The notes: generated from the letters alone by a model not told the origin. Numbered from the stretch's first letter, positions 1 to 9,052 are shown. The stretch is DNA of 31,074 bases from Syntrophaceae bacterium UBA2208 (GCA_002327885.1 DCUS01000096.1:5045-36118), one strand, 5' to 3'. A program made the numbers and translations.

Positions 1-3
1 GAG

Positions 4-1242
4 TTGAATCCCTTCAAAATTGCTCAGGCACAATTGGATGTTGCGGCGGACAGATTAGGTTTAGACATCGCCACGCATGATTTGCTCAGGTGGCCACAGC
101 AAGAGTTACGGGTGACACTTCCCGTTCAAATGGACGATGGAAAAGTTCAAATTTTCCATGCGTATCGGGTCCAGTATAATACTGCCCGCGGGCCAGCAAA
201 AGGCGGCATCCGATGGCATCCGGAAGAGACAATTGACACCATCCGGGCCTTAGCAGCCTGGATGACCTGGAAGACAGCTGTTGTGGATATTCCCTTGGGA
301 GGAGGAAAGGGAGGCGTCACCTGCAATCCTAAGTGGATGTCAGAGGCTGAAAAACAGCGTTTGGCTCGCGCCTATATTCGAGGGGTGGCTTCAACCCTCG
401 GGGTTTCGAAAGATGTGCCGGCTCCGGATGTCTATACGACTCCTCAGATTATGGCCTGGATGATGGATGAGTACGAGACTCTGGTTGGACATCATCACCC
501 CGGTGTCATCACGGGTAAACCGATCCCTCTGGGTGGATCAGAGGGGCGGGGAGATTCTACAGCACGGGGTGGTGTTTATGTGACGCGAGAAGCGGCTAAA
601 TTATTGAATATCAATCTCCGGGATAAAACGATGGCCATCCAGGGATTTGGGAATGCCGGCCAATATGCGGCTCTGTTGGGGAACGAGATTCTTGGACTTA
701 AACTGATCGCAGCTTCCGACTCCCAGGGAGGGATCTATAATGGAAAAGGCTTAGACCCTAAAAAGGTGGTGGAATATAAGCTTAAAACCGGCAGCCTCCA
801 GGGATTCCCGGGAGCCGATAACATTAAAAACGAAGAACTTCTGGAGCTGGATGTCACCGTTCTTTTTCCCTCAGCCCTTGAAAATGTGATTACCGCAGCA
901 AATGCAGATCGAATTAGGTGCAAGATTTCTTGTGAGCTGGCCAACGGACCCACCACACCGGAGGCGGATGAGATTCTTCACCAGAACAAGGTTTTTGTTT
1001 TACCAGATTTCCTCGCCAATGCAGGGGGAGTCACGGTATCCTATTTTGAGCAAGTTCAAAACACGTATAACTTTTACTGGCCGCTGCAAGAAGTCCAAGA
1101 AAGGCTTGACCAGAAAATGACCCAGGCCTTTCACGGAGTCTACCAAATGTACTTACGGGAAAAGGTTAACATAAGACAAGCGGCCTATCTCGTTTCGGTG
1201 GCAAGGGTGGCAGAAGCCTGCAAACTGCGAGGCTGGGTCTAA
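4..1242 (+). CDS. gdhA: Glu/Leu/Phe/Val dehydrogenase (glutamate dehydrogenase)
   Basis: Cytoplasmic NAD(P)-dependent amino acid dehydrogenase, most likely interconverting glutamate with 2-oxoglutarate and ammonium. The N-terminal dimerisation/substrate domain holds the family lysines K66 (GPAKGGIR), K90 and K102 (GGGKGG) and the catalytic aspartate D142 (PAPDV). The Rossmann part begins with GFGNAG at 214-219. At 412 residues it has the usual length for the hexameric short class. The start is the TTG at 4, and the N-terminus aligns with typical family starts, but the window edge hides any ribosome site or upstream start. A terminator follows, so it ends its transcription unit. Its presence near amt-glnB-glnD fits ammonium metabolism, though 24 kb separates them. 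Substrate preference among Glu, Leu and Phe cannot be fixed from motifs alone; Glu is favoured by the overall sequence type. Confidence 0.93.
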   Translation: MNPFKIAQAQLDVAADRLGLDIATHDLLRWPQQELRVTLPVQMDDGKVQIFHAYRVQYNTARGPAKGGIRWHPEETIDTIRALAAWMTWKTAVVDIPLGGGKGGVTCNPKWMSEAEKQRLARAYIRGVASTLGVSKDVPAPDVYTTPQIMAWMMDEYETLVGHHHPGVITGKPIPLGGSEGRGDSTARGGVYVTREAAKLLNINLRDKTMAIQGFGNAGQYAALLGNEILGLKLIAASDSQGGIYNGKGLDPKKVVEYKLKTGSLQGFPGADNIKNEELLELDVTVLFPSALENVITAANADRIRCKISCELANGPTTPEADEILHQNKVFVLPDFLANAGGVTVSYFEQVQNTYNFYWPLQEVQERLDQKMTQAFHGVYQMYLREKVNIRQAAYLVSVARVAEACKLRGWV

Positions 1243-1280
1243 GACCAGAAAGAAACTCAAATTCACAGCGCTCAATTCAA

Positions 1281-1319
1281 AAGGGGATGTCGGGGGTTGG
1301 ATATTCCCTTTTTTATTTT
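1281..1319 (+). terminator. Rho-independent terminator after gdhA
   Basis: A 10-bp stem pairs 1281-1290 (AAGGGGATGT) with 1301-1310 (ATATTCCCTT) using two G-T wobbles. The loop is 10 bases and a T-rich tract runs 1311-1319. It lies 39 bp after the gdhA stop. Confidence 0.7.
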
Positions 1320-1366
1320 GAAAATATGCTAAATTCGTTTATGATAGGACAAATCAGGAGGAGGGC

Positions 1367-3088
1367 TTGATCAAAAAAGGAAAATATCCTAAAAACAAAG
1401 AGATTAATGCCCTGCTGGAAATAAGCAAAGCCACCGCCTCCGGTCTGTATCTTGAGGACGTCCTCCGGCTGATCGTGACCGTCACAGCTAATTTGATGGA
1501 CTCGAAAATCTGCTCCCTATGGATGCTCGATGCGAAGGATCAGAAGTTGAAATTGAAGGCCACCCAAAGCATGAGCGAGGAATATCTGAAAGAGCGAAGT
1601 CTCGCCATGGGAGAAGGAGTGGTCGGCCATGTGGCCCTTCGAAATCAACCCATGGCCATCCTCAACGTTCTCAAAGATCCCCTCTATAAAGAAAAAGAGT
1701 TAGCCAAAAAGGAAGGGTTGGTTTCGATGCTCAGTGTCCCCATGTGTATTAAGGACAGAGTCATCGGAGTGATCAACTGCTATACCTCCTATCCCCATCC
1801 CTTTTCGAAAGAGGAAGAGGAGATACTCACCACAGTGGCCAATCAGGCAGCGATCTGCATTGAAAATTCCGGCCTCATGGAAACCCTCGATATTGACGAA
1901 ATTCTCAGACTGGTCTTGGAAGGGTTGACGAAGAATATTGGGTTTGATCGCGCCCGTCTCTATCTGGTCAATGAAAAAAGGAATGTTCTTGAATGTAAAA
2001 TGGCGGTGGGAATTGATGAGGAAAGGATCAAGGGAATTGCGCTCCGTTTAGATCCGGAGGACAGTGTCGTGGCCCGATCCATTTCAAAAAAACAACCCTT
2101 CGTCATTCCTGACGCCGGGAAAGACCCCAGAGTCAATCTCGTGATCAAAGAAAAATTCAACCTCCACTCCCTGGTCGTTATCCCTCTTCTGGTAAAGGGA
2201 AAGGCCCTGGGAGCGATTGCCGCAGACTTCGCTGAGCCGAATAAGAATGTCACGAAAGAGGCTCTCGAATCCATGATGGCTTTTGCCCAACAGGCCGGAT
2301 TGGCCATTCACAATGCCTTCATGTACCAGGAGCTCAAAACTTTCAGTCAGCAGATGGAAGAAAAGATTCAAAAGACGACTGCCGATTTGAATAAAACGGA
2401 GGCCCAGTTGATTCGGTCCGAAAAATTAGCTGCCCTGGGACAATTGGCTGCAGGCATCGCCCATGAAATTCGGAACCCGTTGACCAGCATCAATATCCTG
2501 ATCCACTCCCTGGCATCCAATCTTCCACCGGGAACCTCCCATAAAGAGGATCTCAACGTCATTGAGGAGGAAATCCATCGGATCAACGAGATTGTGGATC
2601 AGTTTCTCCGATTCGCCAAGCCGGCGTCTCCCCTCTTTCAAAAAGCGGAGGCCTCCTCCATTTTTGAGGAAACTCTTCAATTGCTCAGGCCTCAAATCGA
2701 GAAACAACGGATCGTTGTTAAAAAAGAATTTAAAACCCTCCCTCCTATCTTGATGGACCGTGAGCAGATGAAACAGGTCATTCTCAATCTTTTATTAAAT
2801 GCTGTCCAAGCCATGCCGGAGGGGGGCCACTTGTCGCTGAAGGGGCATGTTTTAGAAGGGGACCGATGGGTAACACTTTCCGTTCAGGACTCCGGAGTAG
2901 GGATCCCCGATGAAGATATCTGTAAACTCTTTGACCCATTCTTTTCAACAAAGGAAGGAGGAGTTGGCCTCGGTCTCTCCATTGCCCACAGGATTACGGA
3001 TCAGCACCACGGGAAAATAGAGGTGGAAAGCGCACCCGGAAAAGGCACCTGTTTTACGATCTGGCTCCCGATTCACAATAAACGATGA
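1367..3088 (+). CDS. GAF-domain sensor histidine kinase (NtrB-type output)
   Basis: Soluble two-component sensor kinase of 573 residues without membrane segments, so it senses a cytoplasmic signal. Two GAF domains occupy about 20-165 and 170-315, followed by a coiled coil (about 318-350). The HisKA phosphoacceptor is H366 in IAHEIRNPL. The HATPase domain shows the N box (NLLLNAVQAMPEGG, about 470), the G1 box DSGVGIP, and FFSTKEGGVGLGLS. The kinase core resembles NtrB/ZraS-type kinases that partner sigma54 activators, and such a regulator is the next gene 64 bp downstream. The start is TTG at 1367 with AGGAGGAG at 1356-1363. The stop codon lies inside a 16-bp inverted repeat. The GAF ligands are unknown. 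A nitrogen or redox role is possible but not shown. Confidence 0.9.
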   Translation: MIKKGKYPKNKEINALLEISKATASGLYLEDVLRLIVTVTANLMDSKICSLWMLDAKDQKLKLKATQSMSEEYLKERSLAMGEGVVGHVALRNQPMAILNVLKDPLYKEKELAKKEGLVSMLSVPMCIKDRVIGVINCYTSYPHPFSKEEEEILTTVANQAAICIENSGLMETLDIDEILRLVLEGLTKNIGFDRARLYLVNEKRNVLECKMAVGIDEERIKGIALRLDPEDSVVARSISKKQPFVIPDAGKDPRVNLVIKEKFNLHSLVVIPLLVKGKALGAIAADFAEPNKNVTKEALESMMAFAQQAGLAIHNAFMYQELKTFSQQMEEKIQKTTADLNKTEAQLIRSEKLAALGQLAAGIAHEIRNPLTSINILIHSLASNLPPGTSHKEDLNVIEEEIHRINEIVDQFLRFAKPASPLFQKAEASSIFEETLQLLRPQIEKQRIVVKKEFKTLPPILMDREQMKQVILNLLLNAVQAMPEGGHLSLKGHVLEGDRWVTLSVQDSGVGIPDEDICKLFDPFFSTKEGGVGLGLSIAHRITDQHHGKIEVESAPGKGTCFTIWLPIHNKR

Positions 3089-3135
3089 ACCATGGACTAT
3101 CAACTGTTCATCGTTTATTGTTTGAAGTTCATCGT
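3075..3135. repeat. Heptamer array A with perfect 16-bp inverted repeat
   Basis: Positions 3075-3090 are exactly complementary to 3106-3121 with a 15-base loop. The left part reads as 7-bp units of the form ACNATNA (ACAATAA, ACGATGA, ACCATGG). Read on the minus strand, the right part continues as similar units (ACGATGA, ACTTCAA, ACAATAA). The kinase stop codon (3086-3088) sits in the second unit. There is no T-tract after the hairpin, so it is not a classic terminator. Confidence 0.8.
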
Positions 3136-3152
3136 AGTCTAAAAGAGGTAAA

Positions 3153-4610
3153 ATGCAGACGATTCTGATTGTGGATGATGACAAATCAATTCGTTACTCC
3201 CTGAAGCGAATGCTTGAAGAAAAATATTTCATCCTCACCGCTCAAAATGGGAATGAGGCATTGGATCGTGTCAAAGAAGGCTCTCCTGACCTCATCATTA
3301 TGGATATTAAGATGCCGGGGCGAAACGGTATTGATGTATTGAAGGAGCTCAAATTGATTGATCCCAAATCTCTCGTCATCATCATGACAGCCTATGGGAC
3401 CACCGAAACAGCTATCGAGGCCATGAAATACGGGGCTTATGACTATATTCTAAAACCCTTTCCTATCCTTCGAATGAAGGAGCTGGTTGAAAAGGCCCTC
3501 GCCTTGCGAACCCTGATGAAAGAGGAGGTCACCTATGCTCCTCTCACATTTCCTGAAGGAGAAGAGGAGCGGATTGTCGGCTCCTCTCCCAAGATGCAGG
3601 AGATCTACAAAATGATTGGCCAGGTCGCCCCGAGCGATATTACCGTGCTCCTCATGGGGGAAAGTGGAACGGGCAAAGAGTTAATCGCACGGGCAATTTA
3701 TCACCATAGCCTGCGTTCTAACCAACTTTTCCTCCCGGTTAACTGCGCCGCTATCCCGGACACCCTTCTTGAGAGCGAACTCTTTGGCCACGAGAAAGGA
3801 ACTTTCACCGGAGCGATTTCTCGCCGTATTGGTAAACTGGAACAGAGTCAGGGAGGGACGATCTTTTTAGACGAGATCGGCGATATGTCTCTCTCCACTC
3901 AGGCCAAATTATTGAGGGTCCTTCAGGAGAAAAGTTTTGAACGATTGGGGGGAAGTGAAACAATCAAGGTGGATGTTCGATTCATCGTAGCGACCAATAA
4001 AAATTTGGAAGAAGCTATCTCAAATGGAAAGTTCAGGGATGACCTCTATTATCGGCTCAACGTGGTTTCCATAACCATCCCTCCCCTGAGGAAGAGAAAT
4101 GAAGACATCACTGAATTGGTCTCCTATTTTTTAAAAAAATTTAATCGAGAGTTCAAAAAGGGGATTGTTGGAATCACTCCTTCGGCCATGGGAAAAATTG
4201 CTTCCTACGGTTGGCCTGGAAATGTACGTCAGCTGGAGAATGTCCTGAAAAGGGCATTGGTGCTTTGTCAAGGTGAATGGATCCTTGAAGATCAACTCCT
4301 TTTTGAAAAGGGGGGGGAGCCCTCCTACGTTAAAACCTTGGAGGGTTACTCCATGAAAGGGTCTAAACGGGCGATGGAGGGTCTACTGGATGCCCTTTTT
4401 GAAGAACTTTCAAGAGTTTCTTTCGCCTCCCAGGACCTGGATATGCTCTCGATGTTGGAAAGGGGACTGATTCTTCGTGCCCTTCAAAAAACAAAAGGCA
4501 ATCAGCTCAAAGCGGCCGCACTTTTGGGGATCCACCGAAGCACCCTTCGGGGTAAAATGGAAAGATATAATATTAAGAAAGAGGTTTTGGTCTCGGAAGA
4601 AGAAAGTTAA
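3153..4610 (+). CDS. NtrC-family sigma54-dependent response regulator
   Basis: Transcription activator for sigma54 RNA polymerase, 485 residues. The receiver domain carries the phosphoacceptor D51 (LIIMDIKMPG), the acidic pair near residues 8-10 and the lysine of ILKPF at 101. The AAA+ domain has Walker A GESGTGKE (169-176), the sigma54-contacting loop as GTFTGA (216-221; the common form is GAFTGA) and Walker B FLDEIGD (238-244). The R-finger/sensor region LYYRLNV and the WPGNVRQLEN motif follow. A Fis-type helix-turn-helix ends the protein (KAAALLGIHRSTLRGKM). It is almost surely the partner of the GAF kinase just upstream. Sigma54-type promoters at 25507 and 30944 are candidate targets, but no enhancer site was recognised, so that link is inference. 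Confidence 0.93.
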   Translation: MQTILIVDDDKSIRYSLKRMLEEKYFILTAQNGNEALDRVKEGSPDLIIMDIKMPGRNGIDVLKELKLIDPKSLVIIMTAYGTTETAIEAMKYGAYDYILKPFPILRMKELVEKALALRTLMKEEVTYAPLTFPEGEEERIVGSSPKMQEIYKMIGQVAPSDITVLLMGESGTGKELIARAIYHHSLRSNQLFLPVNCAAIPDTLLESELFGHEKGTFTGAISRRIGKLEQSQGGTIFLDEIGDMSLSTQAKLLRVLQEKSFERLGGSETIKVDVRFIVATNKNLEEAISNGKFRDDLYYRLNVVSITIPPLRKRNEDITELVSYFLKKFNREFKKGIVGITPSAMGKIASYGWPGNVRQLENVLKRALVLCQGEWILEDQLLFEKGGEPSYVKTLEGYSMKGSKRAMEGLLDALFEELSRVSFASQDLDMLSMLERGLILRALQKTKGNQLKAAALLGIHRSTLRGKMERYNIKKEVLVSEEES

Positions 4611-4674
4611 GAAATAAAAGTTACGAGTTACGGGTTATGAGTTAAGAATTATGAGTTAAGAATTAAAGGTTATA
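4605..4674. repeat. Heptamer array B at the stop codon of the response regulator
   Basis: Ten consecutive 7-bp units follow a loose pattern RRTTAHR (for example AGTTAAG, AGTTACG, GGTTATG, AATTATG). The array starts inside the last codons of the preceding gene, whose stop (4608-4610) is part of unit one, and fills most of the gap before nadE. Confidence 0.75.
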
Positions 4675-4720
4675 ATTTTTAGATTGCGCACTGTATGATT
4701 TGCATTTTAGAGAGGTGAGC

Positions 4721-6457
4721 ATGAGAACACTTAGGGTTGGGCTCTGTCAGATCAACACCACCGTCGGGGATATTGGAGGAAATACGAAAAAGATTTTGGA
4801 CTATATTGCAAAGGGAAAGAAAATGGGAGCAGACCTTCTTATTTTCCCTGAAATGGCAGTCACCGGATATCCTCCTGAGGACCTTCTCCTTATGACGAAA
4901 TTCATTGAAGCAAATTTAAAAGCGGTCAAAACGATCGCCAAAGCCACCTCATCCATTACCGCTATCGTCGGTTTTGTCAATAAGGAAGGGGATATCTTCA
5001 ACTCCGCCGCTCTCCTCCATAACGGGAAGATGATCGATGTCTATTCCAAAACCTATCTTCCAAATTACGGCGTTTTCGACGAAGACAGATATTTCCGGGC
5101 CGGAAAGGAGAATTTTATTTTTACTCTCAAATCGACTCCTATCGGTCTAAGCATTTGTGAAGACCTCTGGTATCCCGGAGATCCCATTCGGACCCAGGCT
5201 TTATACGGAGGGGCGGAACTGATCATTAACATTTCTTCCTCCCCCTATCATGCTGGAAAATCCACATTCCGGGACAAGATGATCTCTACCAGGGCCTCCG
5301 ACAATATGGCCATGGTCGCTTATTGCAATTTAGTAGGGGGACAAGACGAATTGGTTTTCGACGGCGGGAGCCTGATTATCGATCAAAAAGGGGATCTGGT
5401 CATTCGAGGAAAACAATTTGAGGAGGATCTGGTTTTGTCAGATCTTGATATGGAAGCGGTCTTTCGAATGCGGCTTCATGATCCCCGCATCCGGAAAGAG
5501 AAACAGGCCGAGGAAGAGAGAGAGTTAAGGAAGATTGAACTCCCATACAAGAGTCATTCAGTCAGAAACAAACCCCTTCTTCCCCGAAAGGATTCGAAGC
5601 CTTTAGATCGTCTTGCTGAGATTTATGCCGCCCTCGTGCTTGGGACAGGGGATTATATCAGGAAAAATGGTTTCCAAAGGGTTTTAATCGGCCTGAGTGG
5701 AGGCATTGATTCTGCCCTCACCGCGGCCATCGCCGTGGATGCATTAGGTAAAAAGGGGGTAGTGGGAGTTGCCATGCCATCCCAATATTCTTCGAATGAA
5801 TCTCTCGATGATGCGAAGCGACTGGCAAAAAATCTTGGCATTCAATTTATGATGATCCCCATCACAGATATATTCCAGGCTTATTTGAGGACCCTTTCCC
5901 CTTCTTTCAAAGAGGTCAGACCCGATGTGACCGAAGAGAATATTCAAGCCCGCATTCGAGGAAATATCTTGATGGCCCTCTCCAATAAATTTGGGTGGCT
6001 TGTCCTCACTACCGGAAACAAAAGCGAGATGAGTGTCGGGTACTGCACACTCTATGGAGATATGGCAGGAGGGTATGCCGTCTTGAAAGATGTTCCCAAG
6101 ACGTTGGTTTACGAATTGACCACGTTCAGAAATAAAAAGGAAAGAAAAGCCATGATCCCCAAAAATGTTTTCTTGAAACCTCCCTCTGCCGAGTTGAGAC
6201 CGAATCAAAAAGATGAGGACTCCCTTCCACCCTACTCCATCCTTGATCCTATTCTTCAAGCTTATGTTGAAGAGGATAAGGGAGTGGAAGAAATCGCAAA
6301 GCTGGGATTTCAAAAAAGCATGATTAAAGAAGTGATTCAGATGGTGGACCAAAATGAATACAAGCGAAGACAAACCCCTCCGGGCGTGAAGATCACCCAC
6401 CGGGCTCTCGGGAAAGACCGAAGAATCCCTGTTACAAATAAATATCGGAATTTCTGA
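4721..6457 (+). CDS. nadE: Glutamine-dependent NAD(+) synthetase
   Basis: Last step of NAD synthesis: amidates nicotinate adenine dinucleotide with ATP, taking ammonia from glutamine. The N-terminal nitrilase-fold glutaminase has the triad E44 (FPEMAVTGYPPEDL), K110 (SKTYLPNYGVFDE) and C146 (SICEDLW). The C-terminal synthetase has the PP-loop SGGIDSA at about 325-332 and the conserved TTGNKSE segment. At 578 residues it matches the two-domain glutamine-dependent form. I chose ATG 4721 because GAGAGGTGA sits just upstream; a TTG at 4700 in the same frame would add seven residues without a good ribosome site. It is followed by convergent genes, so it is monocistronic or the end of the unit beginning upstream. 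Confidence 0.95.
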   Translation: MRTLRVGLCQINTTVGDIGGNTKKILDYIAKGKKMGADLLIFPEMAVTGYPPEDLLLMTKFIEANLKAVKTIAKATSSITAIVGFVNKEGDIFNSAALLHNGKMIDVYSKTYLPNYGVFDEDRYFRAGKENFIFTLKSTPIGLSICEDLWYPGDPIRTQALYGGAELIINISSSPYHAGKSTFRDKMISTRASDNMAMVAYCNLVGGQDELVFDGGSLIIDQKGDLVIRGKQFEEDLVLSDLDMEAVFRMRLHDPRIRKEKQAEEERELRKIELPYKSHSVRNKPLLPRKDSKPLDRLAEIYAALVLGTGDYIRKNGFQRVLIGLSGGIDSALTAAIAVDALGKKGVVGVAMPSQYSSNESLDDAKRLAKNLGIQFMMIPITDIFQAYLRTLSPSFKEVRPDVTEENIQARIRGNILMALSNKFGWLVLTTGNKSEMSVGYCTLYGDMAGGYAVLKDVPKTLVYELTTFRNKKERKAMIPKNVFLKPPSAELRPNQKDEDSLPPYSILDPILQAYVEEDKGVEEIAKLGFQKSMIKEVIQMVDQNEYKRRQTPPGVKITHRALGKDRRIPVTNKYRNF

Positions 6458-6474
6458 AAAGAAAAAATGAAAGC

Positions 6475-6490
6475 TGGCAGCCTGCCATTT
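6475..6490. terminator. Possible short bidirectional terminator
   Basis: A small palindrome (TGGCA, GCC, TGCCA) is preceded by an A-rich stretch and followed by TTTT, between the 3' ends of nadE (+) and the zinc ribbon gene (-). The stem is short, so this is tentative. Confidence 0.3.
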
Positions 6491-6501
6491 TAAGAATTCA
6501 G

Positions 6502-6684
6502 TCAGGTATCTTTTTTAACTCCACAGACGCTCGGAGTTAAACCTCCCCGTTTCTTGCCCGATAACCTTTCAACATCATTTCCCTGGCAATCAGGACAGGT
6601 CATCTCCCGGTGGGTTTCACTGGGTCGAAGGAAAACCTCAAAGGTCTTATCACACTTTTTGCAGTAAAATGGGTAGAGCGGCAT
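6502..6684 (-). CDS. FmdB-family zinc ribbon protein
   Basis: Small 60-residue protein with one zinc ribbon: C8 and C11 (CKKC) and C30 and C33 (CPDC), within the family pattern MPLYxFxCxxC. This matches the FmdB/CxxC_CxxC_SSSS family, first named for a putative regulator of formamidase or formate genes; the true function of most members is unknown. It starts 26 bp after the stop of the DapA-family gene on the same strand and is probably co-transcribed with it. The C-terminus carries an extra cysteine (C54) in a short tail. The ribosome site (AGGA) is weak. Identity of the family is clear, the role is not. Confidence 0.85.
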   Translation of the reverse strand: MPLYPFYCKKCDKTFEVFLRPSETHREMTCPDCQGNDVERLSGKKRGGLTPSVCGVKKDT

Positions 6685-6710
6685 AAGTCATCCTATCAAA
6701 AATGTTCTCA

Positions 6711-7637
6711 TCAATTTAAACCATATTTTTCTTTCAATCTAAATCGGCGGATCACCTCTTCGAGGGGCTTCTGTTTCTCTCCTTCAACCCTTGGCAAAGG
6801 AGGCCTTGGATCACCGGATGGAAGTCCCATCAGTTTAACCATGGCTTTAATCGCTACCGGATTTGTTGCCGAATAGGCGGCCTCCATCAACGGAAGATAT
6901 TTGAAATAAAGCTCCCTTCCCTTCACTACATCCTCCCACGATTGCCACAGTTTGGACAACTCAGCCATTTCTGCGGGAGCGACATTGCCTGTCACATTCG
7001 CAGTCCCGTGGCCTCCCATTCCGAGAGTGGGAATGGTTAAGGCATAATTGGGAGCATCACAGCAGAGAAGCCTGATTTTCCCTTCAGTCCCCTCCAACAC
7101 AGAAGCCAATTGAGCTACATTCGGAACAGCCTCCTTATCGGCAACGAGGTTAGGACATTCCCCAAAAAGCCTGATAATGGTCGAAGGATCAATGTTAACG
7201 ATGACCCTGGCTGGGTTATTATAAACCGCCACAGCAATGTCAATGGACCGACAAACACTTTTTATAAAATTGTAAACGGCGTTTTGTGGAGGAGCGATAT
7301 AAGGTGGAACAACGAGCATGATTCCATCCGCACCCCTCTCTTGAGCATACTGGGCCAAGTCGATGGTCTGCTCCGTCGAACCGCAGGTGACCCCATAGAA
7401 AACGGGAATCTTCCCATTGCAATAAGAGGTCATCTCACCAATAATCAGTCTTCTCTCTTCCTGAGAGAGGGAGGTGGGCTCCCCGGTCGATCCCATCAGG
7501 AGAAGGCCACTTGTACCATTTGACTTTTGAAAATCCACCAAACGTTCGAATCCAGCCATATCTAATTTTCCTTGACGATCAAAGGGCGTAATCAGAGCTA
7601 CCCAGGACCCCTCCGGATAAACCAAATCTTTCTTCAT
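6711..7637 (-). CDS. DapA-family aldolase/lyase (dihydrodipicolinate synthase family)
   Basis: Class I Schiff-base lyase of the DapA/NanA family, 308 residues with the TIM-barrel motif order. Visible residues are GSTGEPTSL (S50 and T51 at the position of the GTTGE motif), Y113 in PPYIAPP, Y139 and R144 in YNNPAR, and the Schiff-base lysine K168 in ADKEA. Lysine-pathway DapA usually has GIKEATG around that lysine, so this is a divergent member and could act on another 2-keto acid; I give no gene symbol. The ATG at 7637 follows GGAGGGAAGG; an in-frame TTG four codons upstream is less likely because the ribosome site would lie inside the gene. No other lysine or sialic acid genes lie nearby. Confidence 0.85.
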   Translation of the reverse strand: MKKDLVYPEGSWVALITPFDRQGKLDMAGFERLVDFQKSNGTSGLLLMGSTGEPTSLSQEERRLIIGEMTSYCNGKIPVFYGVTCGSTEQTIDLAQYAQERGADGIMLVVPPYIAPPQNAVYNFIKSVCRSIDIAVAVYNNPARVIVNIDPSTIIRLFGECPNLVADKEAVPNVAQLASVLEGTEGKIRLLCCDAPNYALTIPTLGMGGHGTANVTGNVAPAEMAELSKLWQSWEDVVKGRELYFKYLPLMEAAYSATNPVAIKAMVKLMGLPSGDPRPPLPRVEGEKQKPLEEVIRRFRLKEKYGLN

Positions 7638-8100
7638 CCTTCCCTCCAAGTTTTTCCTTCTCCCAAACTTTCGGATATCAATATGCCCTCTGGGAAGGCC
7701 AAAATAAATGTTTCCAAAATAATTATCTTCCCGGGAAGGGTTACTGTTGATGCATTGAAAACAATCGTAAAATCATTGTATGAGAGTTAGTCAACATTTA
7801 TCAAGATTGATGCGTGGGCAGCTATTTTCACCCATTGTGTTTATTGGTGCGATCTAACTATAAAGGGTAGGATACGTAAAACACCTCCTACGAGTCTATC
7901 GTCCTGAATAATACTGAAAGTTAACCTCGCAGTTGCCTAAAATTATATAAAAAGGGAAGCGGGTGTGCTGAAAAACCTTTACGATGGTCAAGATCAGAAT
8001 CTCCGTACCAAAACGACTTGCCTCCTCGCTGAACTTCCTTGCAAGAAAAAAGGATGTATCTTCGAAAAGATGGGACAGTGTATTTGTTATTCTTGGGTTG
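7638..8100. other. Gene-free stretch between dapA-family gene and DUF5661 gene
   Basis: About 460 bp with only short overlapping reading frames in several frames and no ribosome sites placed well for them. I see no tRNA, no clear hairpin terminator and no recognisable protein remnant. Confidence 0.5.
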
Positions 8101-8538
8101 TTAACTCATTCGAGCGGCTTCGGCCTTCGCCAGAGCGATCTTCGCCTCCGCAAGTTTCTTATATTCAGTTCGAATCTTCTTGATATTCCCGGCAGCCACT
8201 GCTTTCAAAAGGTCCCCCTCAAGTTCAGCTACGTCAAGGAGTTTGTAATAGTCGAGTGACTCTTTAAGGTGGGCGAGTACAATCATTCCAGTTAGGACGG
8301 GATGGTTGTTTGTCACATTGGCATCTTTAAATCGAATGCCGTGTTCGAGTTCGACCTCCATCCCTTTATGGAATTCTTCAAGATCGATTTTCATCTTCTC
8401 CGTATTGACCTCTGTGAGAATAACCCTCGCTTCTTCTGTGAGAACCTTGGCTGTTTTAAGTTTTGTCCAGTCCCTGAATTTCAAACCTTTGCAAACCCTT
8501 CTCACCTCTTCTTTTGTTATATACTCCGGAATTTTCAT
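8101..8538 (-). CDS. DUF5661 family protein
   Basis: A 145-residue soluble, mostly helical protein. The segment from about residue 55 to 105 (FHKGMEVELEHG, then VTNNHPVLTGMIVLAHLKESLDYYKLL) matches my recollection of the DUF5661 core, which typically reads LEVELEHG ... T.D....TAKIALAHL.E.PDYY. No biochemical function is known for the family. The C-terminal 35 residues are a charged Lys/Ala/Glu helix. I chose ATG 8538 because AAAGGAGATCT directly precedes it; the longer open frame starting at 8622 has no ribosome site. It lies 47 bp after the broken Fur-family gene on the same strand, and may be transcribed from that gene's promoter. Confidence 0.8.
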   Translation of the reverse strand: MKIPEYITKEEVRRVCKGLKFRDWTKLKTAKVLTEEARVILTEVNTEKMKIDLEEFHKGMEVELEHGIRFKDANVTNNHPVLTGMIVLAHLKESLDYYKLLDVAELEGDLLKAVAAGNIKKIRTEYKKLAEAKIALAKAEAARMS

Positions 8539-8585
8539 AAGATCTCCTTTCATGTGATTGTTCCTGTGGTTTAACAACCTTATTG

Positions 8586-9020
8586 CTATATGTTTTCTTT
8601 CTCCTCGCGGCACTCCCGACACAACCCGTAATACTCCAGGCTGGTGTCAGTGACCGAGAAGCCGGTTTTCTTTGCGACCTTTCTCTGGTCAACCATGATC
8701 AGGACCCTGTAATCCAGTATCTTCCTGCATCTTTCGCAGATCAGATTAATATGCTCTTCAAGGTTTCCTTCGTAGCGATCTTCCGTCTTATCAAACTGAA
8801 GCGTTTTGATGATGCCGCGGCGGGAAAACTCATTGAGCGTGGCATAGGGGGTCGATAAGCTCAAACGCTTCTTTTTCTTTTTTGCCTTCTTATAGACAAG
8901 GCTCGCGCCGGGATGGAAATCCCCCTATTCAATCAGCACATCAATGATGGCCACCCGTTGAGGGGTTACTTTCAACCCTTTCTTTCGTACCTCTCTGATG
9001 ATCGATTATTTGGTCATCAT
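8586..9020 (-). pseudogene. Fur/PerR-family regulator, broken by two in-frame stops
   Basis: Reading down from the ATG at 9020 gives a full-length Fur-family protein of 144 codons interrupted only by TAA (codon 5, 9006-9008) and TAG (codon 32, 8925-8927), with no frame change. The N-terminal part reads VRKKGLKVTPQRVAIIDVLIE, stop, GDFHPGASLVYKKAKKKK, then LSLSTPYATLNEFSRRGII, the typical winged helix. The C-terminal dimerisation part has two CxxC pairs (CERC, CREC) as in zinc-stabilised Fur/PerR proteins. Fur-family repressors sense iron, zinc or peroxide; which one cannot be told. The TAG removes any sensible start for the DNA-binding domain. A promoter and a palindrome remain upstream. Sequencing errors are the main alternative to real decay. 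Confidence 0.85.
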
Positions 9021-9029
9021 GGAAACACT

Positions 9030-9040
9030 GGAATCATTCC
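9030..9040. promoter_or_regulatory. Candidate operator palindrome upstream of the Fur-family pseudogene
   Basis: GGAAT-C-ATTCC is a perfect 5-bp inverted repeat around one base. It lies just after the predicted -10 box and ahead of the gene, where an autoregulatory site would be expected. It does not match the textbook Fur or PerR boxes well. Confidence 0.3.
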
Positions 9041-9052
9041 TAATTGAAAATA

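Noticed and set aside
3075..3135. Strong hairpin read as a terminator after the kinase gene
   Set aside because: The stop codon is inside the stem and no T-tract follows; the 7-bp unit structure explains the inverted repeat better.
4605..4674. Tandem repeats considered as a CRISPR-like array
   Set aside because: Units are 7 bp, degenerate and contiguous, with no spacers and no cas genes.
5744..6400. 218-residue open frame antisense to nadE
   Set aside because: It lies opposite a highly conserved enzyme, has no ribosome site and no recognisable domain; a shadow of nadE codon use.
7965..8259. Two overlapping plus-strand frames of 72 and 91 residues
   Set aside because: They run into the DUF5661 gene from the opposite strand and have no ribosome site or recognisable motif.
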